Shown here: piece after piece, positions 12,366 to 23,585 of the stretch
How positions within the stretch are numbered: position 1 is the first letter of the stretch
Layout of the letters: each line of letters opens with the position of its first letter
From: Sipunculus nudus
Taxonomy: Eukaryota > Annelida > Sipuncula > Golfingiida > Sipunculidae
DNA: 64,000 bases
NCBI GenBank assembly: GCA_026874595.1
Contig: CM049313.1
Location: forward strand, 33,879,159 to 33,943,158
Reading direction: 5' to 3'
Notes under the pieces: model-generated
What the model saw: only the letters and a program-made list of their open reading frames with translations
Database searches by the model: none
What the model was told of the DNA's origin: nothing
Translations under genes and position numbers: made by a program

Positions 12366-12540
12366 CAGTGGCTGATCTAAGAATTAGGAAAAGGAGGGGT
12401 CCAGCCGTGGGGGACTATTGACAAAACTTAAATATAAGGTCCCCAGGGTTTGAAAGGAGGGGGTGGGGGTGGTTCCAGGCCACACAAATTGGTGTTGAAC
12501 CCTTTAAAAAGGACCCCTCCCCCTCTGGATCCGTTTCTGG
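12366..12540. mobile_element. MITE, CAGTGGCGGATC-type TIR family, copy 1
   Basis: The left end CAGTGGCTGATCTAAGAATT and the inverted right end CCAGAAACGGATCCAGAG are imperfect terminal inverted repeats. ATAC directly flanks both sides (12362-12365 and 12541-12544), which looks like a target duplication. The interior is G-rich (GGAGGGGTCCAG). It is 175 bp with no coding capacity. Superfamily uncertain. Confidence 0.7.
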
Positions 12541-12723
12541 ATACACATATTATCCAGAAAACTTGCAAGCCGATAATATTCGAGTTTTGTTCAAAATGGC
12601 TCTCTCTTTTCAAGCAAATGACGGAACATCCTAAACTGTATACCCCCCCCCCCCACCTTCTCGACTTATGTCTGCATGGAATCAACACTCTGATATCAGA
12701 AGTGCTGGGTGTAAAAAAAGAAC

Positions 12724-12727
<4 letters not shown>

Positions 12728-12776
<49 letters not shown>
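12728..12776. repeat. (TA)n microsatellite
   Basis: An uninterrupted TA run of about 49 bases. Open frames over it read Tyr-Ile repeats and are artefacts. Confidence 0.95.
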
Positions 12777-12779
<3 letters not shown>

Positions 12780-13599
12780 ATGTTGACGAGAAAAGCTTGT
12801 TTAAAGGTTTGTGCAGTTCTAAAATCGCCTTCACATATACCCTGAACTGGGGAAAATAATTCAGTCAATATTTAGTCTCTCATTTTTTTTAAAACAAACT
12901 GCCAATATTGTCAGCCAAGAGGTTTCCGTAAATTCTTTTATGGCGCCCGAACGAGCACCGTACCCCAATCCTGTACATGGAATCGCTCATCATAGATATT
13001 TAGTATCTCAATAAAAGTGTTTTGTAGCTTTCAGCTGGCAGTTAAACGGGGCAAAGCACTTACCATTCATATAGACTGTTAAACTATGTTCACCGGATCA
13101 AGAGATTAATGACCGTGTTCTTGTAAGTTGCTTTGTAACCTTGATGGCACGGAGATCAGCCATATGCACCTCATGTCAAGCAGAATGATATGAGCGGAAT
13201 TATTCTAAAAGCTCTTAATCAGGGTCATTCGGCCTAAAGCGACAATAATGTTTGGACAATTCATGCAGAAAATAGCATGTGAATAGAAACGTGTCAGGCC
13301 AATTCATTAAAATATGAAATGTAAATCTGCTAGTGTCTGGTACATTACACGCTATGTGGTTACGGACAGGGCAAACATAGGTATTGTGATTACACGAATC
13401 ACTAGACATTTAAATCAGACTTACTAAATACCTAAAATTGCAGTCGGGTTATTGTCCAATCGAAAGCGGCAGGCATGCTGACAAAAGTTTTTACTTTCTC
13501 AGTCACATAGCTTAATCTATATGTCATAATAAGGACAATTGATCTATCCATGAACTATACGTGACCATATTGGCATATTCATTAAATGATTAACCATGA
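12777..13599. other. Intergenic
   Basis: No coding or repeat signal was recognised between the microsatellite and the duplicated CCAAT-containing segment. Confidence 0.3.
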
Positions 13600-13712
13600 G
13601 CAGAACTGTTTGCGAACAACCAATCAGGTTACCGTTGTTAATGTAAACAGTCAATAACATGCCAGGCGCAAAATTTACATGATATTGGCGGCTCGCTCAA
13701 ACAGAACGTCAC
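13600..13712 (+). repeat. Duplicated CCAAT-containing segment, copy 1
   Basis: GAGCAGAACTG, then ACAACCAATCAGG, then AATGTAAACAGTCAATAACA and CTCAAACAGAACGTC. It repeats, with divergence, at 14383-14482 in the same orientation. The MITE at 13719 sits directly after this copy. Confidence 0.6.
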
Positions 13713-13718
13713 TGTCAC

Positions 13719-14019
13719 TAGTGGCGGATCCAGAAATTCGGGAACGGGGGGGGGGGGGGGGGGGGGGGGCGCTAATATTCTAATATTTGGTTGGTGGCTG
13801 ATGGGTATTATTAAATCTATGTTCTTAAAATTTTGTATAAAATTTAAAATTTAATATATATATATAATTAGAAATATTTATTTTTTATTTCATCTATTTG
13901 AACCATGCATCCCTTAAAGTTAATTACAGGTATATGGGGGAGGAATGGGGAAATTATGTTTTTTTTATAATGTGCAATGTAAAGAGGACATTTTGAGCTC
14001 TCCTCTTGATCCGCCACTG
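13719..14019. mobile_element. MITE, CAGTGGCGGATC-type TIR family, copy 2
   Basis: The left end TAGTGGCGGATCCAGAAATT and the inverted right end CAGTGGCGGATCAAGAGG are flanked on both sides by GTCAC (13714-13718 and 14020-14024). A 24-base G run lies just inside the left end (about 13746-13769). The interior is AT-rich and non-coding. Same family as 12366-12540 and 28491-28674. Confidence 0.8.
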
Positions 14020-14382
14020 GTCACATTTGGGAATGTCTGTTATTGAACCGGGCATGCGGAAGGCCTCATTATGAAAAGGAACAAAAAAAACCGACTAACG
14101 ATAGATCAGAAAAGTTAGTTTCCCGGTATTTACCTCCATGAAAATGAAGCGAAGTCTTTGAGTTTATAATTGTAGATGCCACTCAAAGCCAAAAGCAATG
14201 GTATCACAGACGTTAGCTCCAGAAATCCCGATACCGAGAACAAGACAAGAAGTCGGACGAGCAAGCGGTCCCGCAGCTACCAGGCCCACTCAGCGATTAA
14301 CACCGATCGACCTTTGTGACGTCACTATTGACATAACCATGAGCCCTATCTCACTTGATCGCACATTTATTCAATGAATAAT

Positions 14383-14482
14383 CAAGAGCAGATCTGAGCA
14401 ACCAATCGTTGGCAATGTAAACAGTCAATAACCTGACAAGCGCAACATTTGAATAATCTAGGCGACTCTCCCAAACAGAACA
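14383..14482 (+). repeat. Duplicated CCAAT-containing segment, copy 2
   Basis: Direct repeat of 13600-13712 (GAGCAACCAATCG, AATGTAAACAGTCAATAACC, CCAAACAGAAC). A TGACGTCA (CRE-type) palindrome lies about 65 bases upstream (14317). Confidence 0.55.
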
Positions 14483-14638
14483 TGTGCAGTCTGTAAAAAA
14501 GGAACAACAGTCCGCTTGTTCTCATCTGGGACATTTTTATACAAAAATAACGGCATTGGCATCATTTCCGCCGACTGCCCAGTAAATTATAATGGCTTGC
14601 CTTGCACTGATTTCGTACAAGGCCAATTATCAAAAATG

Positions 14639-14885
14639 TGTCCATTGTCTTATAAATAGCTCTAGAAACCATAGGAATGGAAGTACTTCTGTGTAGGAGG
14701 GTTTGGGCGATTATTAGCATAATTAGGTCTCAGGGCGGAGCATAAAGGCTTCTGTGGTTAGGTCCATTGTCTTATGAACCACTCTTGCAATTAAAGTCCT
14801 GGAAAGCCGTCTGTGTAGGAGCGTTTTATTTCTCATTTGCATGATTAGGTCAAAGGGGCGGGCATATAAGGTCTATTGTGGTGAG
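14639..14885 (+). promoter_or_regulatory. Tandemly duplicated promoter-like module
   Basis: Two units of about 122 bp each begin TCCATTGTCTTAT and contain CTGTGTAGGAG. In unit 2 there follow ATTTGCAT (a perfect POU octamer, about 14837), GGGGCGGG (a GC box) and CATATAAGG (TATA-like, about 14862). In unit 1 the octamer and TATA positions are degenerate (ATTAGCAT, CATAAAGG). Octamer plus TATA, with CCAAT boxes nearby, is the layout of metazoan H2B and some snRNA promoters. No histone or snRNA sequence follows, so activity is unproven. Confidence 0.35.
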
Positions 14886-15132
14886 CACGCATCAGGGCTC
14901 ACATATTGCAGTCCCTATTCCGAAGAGATATCGGCTGTGTAACAGCGTTTAATTACCACCACTTCATATTAATTTCGGTGACATCTGCATGGAAGTCAGA
15001 AAAGATCGGAGAGTCATCAGAAGGACATCGGTATAATTGGTATGGGGTTACCTTAAGTATCCTAGCGCAGAAATGAATTAAAGAAACCAGAGAAGAAACA
15101 TGTTCTTGAAATATTCTTAGGTATCAACAAAG

Positions 15133-15975
15133 AGCAAGTCTGTCAAAAAGCTACAGAAATGTCTTTAGAAAGATAAAAACATAGTTAGTTTGTAACATTA
15201 CTTTCATAACTCTATATGAAAACTCTGTTGAAACTAAATGGACCAGCGGCAGCTTTTTTTTTTCAAGATAAAAAGCACAATTAATTACGTCGCGGCAGCG
15301 AGGTTAGTGAGCTTGTTATATAGATGTACCACTTAATTAAAAATATTTATATAAGTACTTAAAAGTTTGTAGTTTAAAAGCTATGGGGGGGGGGGGGGAT
15401 AAGCGAGGCCATTAACAGTTATATACTACAAGGCATGGCTATATCTATGCAAGTTTTATATAAGTAACATGGCCGTCAGAAACCTTCTCAAACTTCTGAA
15501 GTTTTCTCCGGAGCATCTAAAACTTTTCTGCACATTGAAATCATATTGCAATGTAAGCATTTCTATTTTTAGCACCAGTCTGTTAAAAGGCTACAGAAAT
15601 GTCTATAGAAATATAAAAAAACATGATTTGTTTGTAACATTACTTTCATATCTCTATATGGAAACTCTATTTAACTAAATAGACCAGCGGCAGCTTTTCT
15701 TGATAAAAAGCACAACAAATCACGTCGCGGCGGCGAGGTGAGTGAGCTTGTTATATAGATGTACCACTTAATAAAAATATCTATATAATTACTAAAATAG
15801 TTGTAGTTTGAAAGCTATGGGGGCGGGAAAAGGCGAGTAAATGTAAATTTTATATAAGTAACATTGCCGACAGAATCTTTTTCTAACTTCTGAACTTTTC
15901 TCCGGATCATTTAACACTTTTCTGCACACTGAAATCATGTTGCCATAAACGTTTCTGTTTTTAGCACCAGGTTTT
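15133..15975 (+). repeat. Tandem duplication, period about 438 bp
   Basis: AGTCTGTCAAAAAGCTACAG (15138) recurs as AGTCTGTTAAAAGGCTACAG (15576). After each copy come GACCAGCGGCAGCTTTT, ACGTCGCGGC(A/G)GCGAGGT, GAGCTTGTTATATAGATGTA, a G-rich run, TATATAAGTAACAT and TTTTCTCCGGA. Two units are nearly complete; the G run is long in unit 1 (14 G) and short in unit 2. No clear transposon ends. Confidence 0.85.
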
Positions 15976-15987
15976 TATTATGTTAAG

Positions 15988-16857
15988 TGTTACGGAACCT
16001 AATATCATCAGATCACGTATGCGTGACGAACATTAACTTTGTCATCGAGATAAAAAAAAATCAGATTCTGTAAAACTAGGCAGCGTGAAATGTCTAGGAA
16101 AATGAGGAATGAATAAAGAAGTCGGTGATTTTGTTTGTTAACAAATAGCTATAATTTATTCTTAAAACAACCCTAACATTACAATACACTAAATCAATAC
16201 AATTACACAGTACAACAACAGTATAACAGCAAATCAATTTAATCAAACAGCATAATAAACAAAGTGCACAGTACCTGGATACCACCTCTTTCACAGCGAC
16301 AAGTCCTTTAAAATGCATAAACCGGATGAACAGTTCACACAAATCTTCTCAGAGAATAACAGTCCAATGTAATCACAAAATCAATTTACTGTAATCCAAA
16401 GTGAAATCCTGGCAGTGATCCGAAAGGCAAACTGAAGACTATATAAAATCCGTCACAAATTTAGAAGAAAAGCTGTAACTGCCGCAATTATAGGAAAAGG
16501 TCCACTCTTCTGTGTTCGCTGGAATATTCTCTCACTCTCTCGGCTCTAAAACACAGCCCCTATTTATAACCTTTTCATCTCAAGCCGAGAACTTTCAATT
16601 TCCCGAAAAATGTAAAGAACAATACATAATACACAGTACACACGCGTTACAGGAAAAATCTAGAACAAGAATGCTGTGTTTCTGCATGTCAGGGTTCTCA
16701 CGTGAGCCGGCCCGGCTCGGCCAGGCGAGAAAACCCCAGACTAGCATGACCGCTGTTTACACGACAGACCCCACGCGTTGGCCGGGGCTATGCCGTCATG
16801 GCAACGGCCAACACCAGCGCCGCACCTACACATACAATAAAAGAGACATCTGTAACA
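15988..16857 (-). mobile_element. Solo LTR of an LTR retrotransposon
   Basis: Read on the minus strand it begins TGTTACAG and ends CCGTAACA, the usual TG...CA ends with short inverted repeats. TAAG flanks it directly on both sides (15984-15987 and 16858-16861), so it is an 870-bp element with a 4-bp target duplication. A TATA box (TTATAAATAG, near 16562-16571) lies about 290 bases into it, followed by GGGGCTGTGTTTTAGAG. An AATAAA signal lies near 16157. This gives a U3-R-U5 layout with no internal coding region. The first 500 bases resemble 44128-44660 on the plus strand. Gypsy versus Copia assignment is not possible from the LTR alone. Confidence 0.8.
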
Positions 16858-17514
16858 TAAGACATCACGCTTGTTTTACAAATGTGGCTTTACATATAAT
16901 GATTTACATATATATGATTTACATATAACCAAAAATATTTTTTTTTGGTTTCACTGAAGGGAACGTTGCACACCTGTTTAAATACATAATAATGGGACCA
17001 TGAAACAATTGCATTAAATTATATTCAGCACAGAACTCAAAAGGAAACACAGAAAATAAATAAATCTTTCCTTCTACACGAGTATGCGCATTTCGCACAA
17101 TGATCGTCGAATGGGCCCTTATTGACGGTTTTGTCCTGTTAAATTATATACAAGCCAGAGTCCAACAGGAAGTTCACACTTAAAGATAAGGAAGAATTTT
17201 CAACATTGCCAAAATATTTTTCTTACCATTATAAAGAACAAGAATACTCAATGTCGCCGGCAGGAAGCGATAGCGAGATCGGAAGGGTCTATTCTATCAG
17301 AAACACTGGAGGCAGAAGACAGTACAAAAAGTAAAAACAATAAAAAGCAGCGTTTAAACAAGCCGGTCAGAACCCTGACCATTCAGTGTCACAGGAAATA
17401 TGACAAATGTTCTTAATGTTGGTTTAAAATAGGCCGAGAAGCATGTATGCATGAGTTTTCGTTATTTTCATTAATGATTTAGAAGTTACTTTGAATAATC
17501 GATGGGTGATTCGA
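16858..17514. other. Intergenic
   Basis: No feature recognised. Confidence 0.3.
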
Positions 17515-17595
17515 GTGAAGCGCCGTGACGTAATGGCCAGGGTGTTAGACTTGTAACCACATTGTTGTTGATTCCCGGGTGGTATAAAAGACCAG
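17515..17595 (+). repeat. tRNA-derived SINE-like head
   Basis: An A-box-like TAATGGCCAGGGTGTTAGAC and a degenerate B-box (GTTGATTCCCGG) at tRNA-like spacing. The 3' side continues into GACCAGGAAGGCAAAG without a cloverleaf. Confidence 0.5.
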
Positions 17596-19015
17596 GAAGG
17601 CAAAGTGAAAATCGGAGGAGACTGATATCGGACTTCAAATCCCCATCTTTCCCCCTTTCTACTGTCTCTTATTTACTTTAAATATCAAACATGACTAGAA
17701 AAACAGGTATCTAGATTGCCGCGTTTTCTTAATTCCTTGGCCTTTTCAACAAAGGGCGGGCTTACACAGACTGGCCACGATTCTGAAAGACGTTTAGAAA
17801 CGCCATATAATAATACATTAATATGATAATAACATATATGATACTTTCATTTGGTCATGCATGTTTTACTGACGCAAGAAAGGCAAAAAAGTAATGTTTT
17901 CAGTAATGTTTTTATTTCTGACCTTTTTTTGTATGTTTCGATAAAAACAGCATATGCTCAGGGAAAAGCATGAAAATAACAAATTATTTTGCTTTACAGG
18001 TAAAAGCATAAAATAAATTGTATAATTTATCTTCTTGAAAGATTAAAAAAAAATATATTTTTGATTGGGGTTGGGGGGGGGGGTAAAACTTAGAACTACC
18101 TGTTATTTTGTCCTAACAGTGATAGGTCTATTTATCATTACTTTTGATACAAGGACACATAGAAAAGAAGGCGGGCAGGCAAATGTACCAATATATTTAA
18201 TCGATTGAAAACTCGCCTAAAAATCCCACTAAAAGATATCCCTAAAAATAACAACTCCACCAGTGCAAAAAAAATCAGGTTGGATATGTGTGATTTAATC
18301 ATTTAATCATAGCTGCACTTTCAGCAGCTTCAGTACCCGTAGATAAAACAAACACGGATTATTGATCAGAACATGTTGTACACAGATTAAACCAGAAGTG
18401 TGTCACTAAGGTGGCTTCTTTTTTATGCGGCATTAGATACAGAAAATCTTCATAAAACAAGATTTACTGTACTTCAGTAAAATCAAAATGTCAACGGTGA
18501 TCTTATTACAAAAAATTGAACCCCACTGCTACTTAAAGTGCTCACTTTAGGTTTTAAGCAAGCTTTGAGTAAAAGGTATATTATCATACGAAACATGAGC
18601 ATGAAATTACTCGTGCCTCTCTGCTCGGTGAGCTAATACTCTTCTTCCATAATTAAATGTCAGCGACAAAGAAGTTGTCCTAAAGGAGATTTAACTGAGT
18701 ACCCGGAATGATTACTTATATAGCTATATCAGATGTACAAGGATACGCTCAAAGTAATAAGCAGGTAACCTTTAAGCCTGGTAAATCGTACAGATGAAGG
18801 ATGAACTTTCAAATCCGATAAGCAAGATAAAGGCTAAATACTGTAGGTTTTCATGTAAAGCAGCCGGAAAACTGTGAGAGATCAAGTTACTTTCTTTTAA
18901 AATCCATTTTCGGTTTGTGACATATATGTATATGTCTAACCATATTCACCTGATGATCGGGTCGCATCCCGTGAAACAGACTGTTGTAAATTTTTAGTGT
19001 TGTTTTTCTCCAGAG

Positions 19016-19016
<1 letters not shown>
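17596..19016. other. AT-rich intergenic
   Basis: Nothing could be supported apart from a short G run near 18068-18082. Confidence 0.3.

Positions 19017-19066
<50 letters not shown>
19017..19066. repeat. (TA)n microsatellite
   Basis: About 49 bases of uninterrupted TA. Confidence 0.95.
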
Positions 19067-19072
<6 letters not shown>

Positions 19073-20699
19073 CTTTAATTTATAGAAGCACAGGCGGTTA
19101 TACCATCAAGATAATTTGCTTTTGTTTATTAATAAACAAGCCCACAGCACACGCGATTCGTTTAATTGTGTCATTTGCCGTGCTCATTATTCATGAAATG
19201 GACGGCAGAGCGGCTTGATTAAGCAAGATCTCTGAATACTTTACTTCCAGAGACTTGATAATAGGAAGATGTTTGAACATGGTGACTCATCAGTGAACAA
19301 GATGAACATGAGAGCCAGCGTGTAACTAGCACCAGAGTTCACATAGGCATATTTAAGCCCCCGTCCTCTATGAAGGGGGCGGGGCTCATAGGATTGATGA
19401 GTTTTTTTTTAAAATTATGTTTGAGATTTCATTTTGAAGGTGCGGTTGCGAAAAAGGGGGGGGGGGCTAAAGGATTTTTTTCTCGATAGTTTGGTCAAGC
19501 TTTTATTTTGGTAATGGAGGTGATGCACAATCATTCAAGAGATTTTTATCTTTGATCTCCAGTACGTTTAATTTTCCAAAACTGAACTTTTGCGGTACGA
19601 TCGTAGCAATTGTCAAAGTTGCCAAATTTGCGCCAGAAATTTTGTTTTTGACCTTGAACTTAGTTTCGAAGTTGTGACCTACTTAAACTATTTTCTCAAA
19701 TAATTTTATTATGAATCAGCATTTTAGATGCGGATTGTTTCCATGGAAGGTGACAGCATGTACCATTTAACAAGTGGTATCACATAATACCTCAACGAAA
19801 CAAGCTTCCATGGCCATGAAGGCTCTGCAAGGCTCTGGCCGCTATGCTGTCAGAGACCTTGCCTCATCGGGGCATCTATTTCATAAATAATGGACAAGCT
19901 TACACGTATTCGGGCAAAAATCACACATGTCAATAAAACCTTACGAACTAAATGTACACAATACATTCCTCACTCACCGTCTTAACAGGATAACATGCAC
20001 CAGAACGATCATTTATTTAGTTCAAGTCCTGGTTGATTATGAACTATTCAGTTCATCGGCAGAACTGCTCTACGAAGCAAGGTTTCTGAAAGAGTATCTA
20101 CAAGAGCCTTGATAGTATGAAGATGCCACAGCTGGCAGGTCTAGTGTTTGGATTTGAGATGTGAAAGCATTCCTGAGGCATTTAACATATTTATGACAGT
20201 TAGACCACATCTCACTTGGACACGTGAAAGAACAATGAAAATCAAATATAAAGGCCATTTTCTTCGCAAACTTTCATGGGGTCAGACTTTATATAATAAT
20301 TTGACAGGTAATTTAATTTTACTTTAAGCAGTTTATACGAGTAGACTATCTTAAAGTTATTTATATATGGTATAGAGAATGCTAATTCAATGGATCACGT
20401 GTTCATGGCATCGTCAAATGAAGCATTGGTTCTTATTCATAAGGTTTTTTTTATGAATTTGAAGGTTCTGTGAATGAGTACCTTTAATGGAAGGGTATTT
20501 TTTCAAGATCTAGTCTTTCTGTCTTTTTGTCAGTCTGTATGTCTGCCAGAACCTATAACTCAAAAGCTGCGGTATATTTCCACTAGAAAATTCTCCATAT
20601 TATGACGTCCCTCTTCCATGATGATTCACGAGAACAATAAATTCTAGTTTACTTATCACTTCATAGGTGGCAACAGGGCACTAGCATATAGTTTCTGTC
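19067..20699. other. Intergenic
   Basis: A G run (about 19457-19466) and small chance open frames only. No splice-flanked coding segment was seen. Confidence 0.3.
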
Positions 20700-20706
20700 C
20701 TGTATT

Positions 20707-21062
20707 TTTAGCTCAGGTATAGGTATGGCGCCCTGTCCGTCGTGCGGCAGTCCGTCCGGCTCCGTCCGGCGGTCCGTTATCAGGGCACAAATTGTAACTG
20801 CTGGTCTCAGAATTATCTAAGTCATAAAATATTTCCTTGGAAACCTTAAATTAGGTCACTGCGTCCTATATCCTCCTAACTTTAGGGCTTGTAAGTACCC
20901 CACACAATAATAAAAATTGATACAAACCTCAAATATCTTGATAATTAATCCATAGATTGTCATGAAACTTGCCTTGAATATTGACCATGAATAGTTTTTT
21001 CCGTTCCCGAAAAGTGGTGGCGCCACCTGTTTTTTTCTAATTTTTACGAATTTTTCTCTGTT
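20707..21062 (+). mobile_element. HINE unit with degenerate 5' end
   Basis: Begins TTTTTAGCTCAGGTATAGG, then a GTCC/GTCY-rich run, then TTATCAGGGCACAAATTGTAA. It ends in a single internal unit containing TGGTGGCGCCACCTG (about 21013) and a T-rich stretch. The full 5' stem-loop of the intact family is lost. Another 5' end (21063) directly abuts it, so it is truncated. Confidence 0.65.
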
Positions 21063-22802
21063 TTTTAGGTCAGCTGACTGTAAGTCATCTGAGCTATAGC
21101 AATCACTCTTTGTCTGTCGTCCGTCTGTCTGTCTGTCCGTCTGTCCGCCCGCCCGTCCGCCTGTCCGTTAACCAGGCACAAATTGTAACTGCTGGACCTA
21201 GAATCTTGTAACTTGATATTCTAAGAGGTCCATGAAAAATCTTCATGGAAACCAGAAATTAGGTCTCTGTTACCCATAACCTTTGAGCTATGGGGCCCCA
21301 AAGTACCCCCAGAATAGTCAGAAATTTCATACAAAAACTTAAATATCTCATTAACTACATCACTGATGGTCATTATTTTTGGCATACATATTGATCATGA
21401 GATGTTCCATCAGTTCATGCAGACTGGTGGCGCCACCTGTATTTTTTCCCCCAAATTTTTCCATTTTTTTCTCTTTTTTTGAGACCTTTAAGGATGTAGT
21501 TATCCGTCAACAGGGTATAAATCGTAACGACTGGACCTGGAATCTTCATTCTTTACACACAGGGAGACCCATGAAATGTCTCCATGGAAACCTGAAATTA
21601 GGTCTCTGTTACCCATATCCTTTGAGCTGTGGCACTCCAAAGTACAGCTCAGAATAATGGAAAATTTGATAAAAAAGCTGAAGTATTTGAACATCTAATG
21701 CAGAGATCACCATAATTGTTTGCATGTATATTGGAACCCCGCCTTGCGACCATCCCGCAATTGCGACCACCCCCACAATTACAACCACTTTTCTTGGTCC
21801 CAAATATACGATCCAGGTAACTTTGAGTTTCACAAATACAACCACCCCCAAATAAGGACCACTTTCGGCTGTCGTAATTGTGGGGTTCAACTGTATAATG
21901 ATCATGGAGTGTTACATCAGTTTCTGCAGACTGGTTGCACCACCTGTATTTCTTCAGGTTTTTTAACGAATTTTTTTTCTACATTTTTGAGACCTTTAAA
22001 GATATGAACATCAGTTAACAGGGCACAAATCATAACAACTGAACCTAGAATCTCCATTCTTGACACAATGGGAGACCCATGAAAAGTCTCTATGGAAACC
22101 TGAAATTAGGTCTCTGTTACCCATATCCTTTAAGCTGTATGGCTCCAAAATACCCCCCAGAATAATGAAAAAATTGATACAAAAACTGCAGTATCTCAAT
22201 AACTACAACACTGATGGTCATGATTTTTGGCGTACATATTGATCATGAGATGTTCCATCAGTTTCTGCAGATTGGGTGCGCCACCTCTATTTTTTCAAAT
22301 TTTTACTCATTTTTTCTCTTTTTTTTGAGACCTTTAAATAAGCTGTCATCTGTTAACGTGGCACAAATTGTAACATCTTCATTCTTGTCATGCAAGGAGG
22401 CCAATGAAAAGTGTCTGTGGAAACCTGAAATTAGGTCTCTGTTACCCATAACCTTCAAGCTATAGTACTCCGAAGTATCCCTCAGAATAATGGAAAATTT
22501 TATGCAAAAGCTGAAGTATGTGAACAACTAATGCAGAGATCACCTTGATTCTTTGCATGGATATTGACCATTAAGTGTTTTTATAAGTTTCTGCAGACTG
22601 GTGGAGCCACCTGTATTTTTTTTTTAAGTTTACGCATTTTTTCTCTATTTTTGAGATATATAAATACAGACACAATCTTGGCCTGTTGGTTAATCTGTTT
22701 GATGCTTTTATTGAATGGGTATATACTACCATTCAGATGATAAAATTTTCTTTTGCAAATCTCTTCCCAGTCAGCTGAGCGTCATGACCCATGGGTCACT
22801 TA
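21063..22802 (+). mobile_element. HINE (non-autonomous Helentron-like), near full length
   Basis: The 5' end is T-rich, then GGTCAGCTGACTGTAAGTCA, whose two halves pair as a stem-loop. A (GTCY)n run follows at about 21118-21168. Four tandem units of about 340 bp begin near 21166, 21508, 22013 and 22353. Each has GGGCACAAAT, AAACCTGAAATTAGGTCTCT, GTTACCCAT and, in the better-preserved units, a GGTGGCGCCACC-type palindrome. The 3' end is TCAGCTGAGCG plus the palindrome TGACCCATGGGTCA (22785-22798) and CTTA. The 5' CTCAGCTGA-type motif is the inverse of the 3' TCAGCTGAG, an asymmetric terminal inverted repeat. These traits match DINE/HINE elements. One unit is split by a MITE at 21727. No coding capacity. 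Confidence 0.8.
21727..21896. mobile_element. MITE inserted at TA inside the HINE
   Basis: The left end is TTGGAACCCCGCC and the inverted right end is CAGTTGAACCCCAC. It is flanked by TATA on both sides, and its removal restores the unbroken HINE unit (GCATGTATA then ATGATCATGGAG). The interior is rich in CGACCAC phrases. A TA-targeting element such as Tc1/mariner-like fits; the superfamily was not proven. Confidence 0.7.
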
Positions 22803-22983
22803 TTCACTATAAAATGACAACAATCATGCATATCTATTTCTCAGCTGTGATTCCATCTAGTGTCCTAACAAAACTAAAAATGTATTACTTGTATAGATAG
22901 TTATTATTAGATGTATTCAAGCTACATGTTTAATTTTCAACTTGCCAGTCCTTTTAATTTAACGAATATTTTTTTTATCAATG

Positions 22984-23015
22984 TCAGCTGAGTGCTTTGG
23001 CCAGTGGGCCCTATG
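22984..23015 (+). repeat. Degenerate HINE 3' end
   Basis: GTCAGCTGAGTGCTTTGGCC followed by AGTGGGCCC is a mutated version of the TCAGCTGAGCG-plus-hairpin 3' end. Confidence 0.45.
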
Positions 23016-23069
23016 TTATTTAAAACTGATTGTTTCATACTTTTTTTAATTCTTGTTAATATTTATCAG

Positions 23070-23203
23070 AATATACCAGGCAGCTTGTTCAAGAAGTTGT
23101 AGGGAGTATTGAGGAACCTGCTTATGAAAGTGCACCCTTGGAGGAAACACCTGACTCTCTGGCTAGTCAGTATGAGCAACCAGACAAAGCAGAAACCTTC
23201 TAG
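23070..23203 (+). CDS. Candidate terminal coding exon, unidentified gene
   Basis: A pyrimidine-rich tract ending TTTATCAG at 23069 is a good splice acceptor. Using the acceptor G as first base of a split codon, the frame stays open for 44 codons to a TAG at 23201-23203. It encodes an acidic tail rich in Glu, Pro and Ser (LVQEVVGSIEEPAYESAPLE, later PDSLASQYEQPDKAETF). Composition and codon use look coding, unlike the AT-rich flanks. No family is recognised, and no upstream exon could be linked; HINEs fill the preceding 2 kb. It could also be a chance open stretch. Confidence 0.35.
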
Positions 23204-23229
23204 AGACATGTAAAAAGGTTTTAGTTGTA

Positions 23230-23585
23230 TCCCCAGATAAAGTCGGGTGATAGTATGGTTAAGGCACGGTAGTGCCTCCGCCGCCGTAGAGATTTCTTTC
23301 AGACGAGATAACTCAAGAAAGATTTTGCAGATACTTATCAAATTTTACACGTACTTGAATATTGGTGGGAGGACAAAGCCTATTTAAAATGAGGTCATGA
23401 CCTTTACCAGGAGAGTGACCTTGACCTTGAATAGGTCCATTTTTTTTTGCTTAAAATCACACAAAACATGAGATATCTAAAGAAATACTCAATGGATTGG
23501 TCTGAAAATCAGGTTGCTTGAAGATCTTGGATAGCCTTGTCTTGTGTGAGAGACTGGTGGCGCCACCTATGATCCTTTACTTGTT
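23230..23585. repeat. HINE-like repeat with GGTGGCGCCACC
   Basis: Contains GGCACGGTAGTGCCTCCGCC, GTGACCTTGACCTTGA (near 23415) and, at the end, GACTGGTGGCGCCACCTATG. It shares the palindrome and the AAAATC/GAGATATCT-style phrases of the other repeat arrays, but has no clear ends. Confidence 0.45.

Noticed and set aside
12428-12868. Open frames over the (TA)n run (also at 18997-19218 and 43971-44209)
   Set aside because: They are open only because of Tyr-Ile repeats from TA microsatellites.
16512-16928. 138-codon open frame
   Set aside because: It lies antisense within the solo LTR and has no domain.
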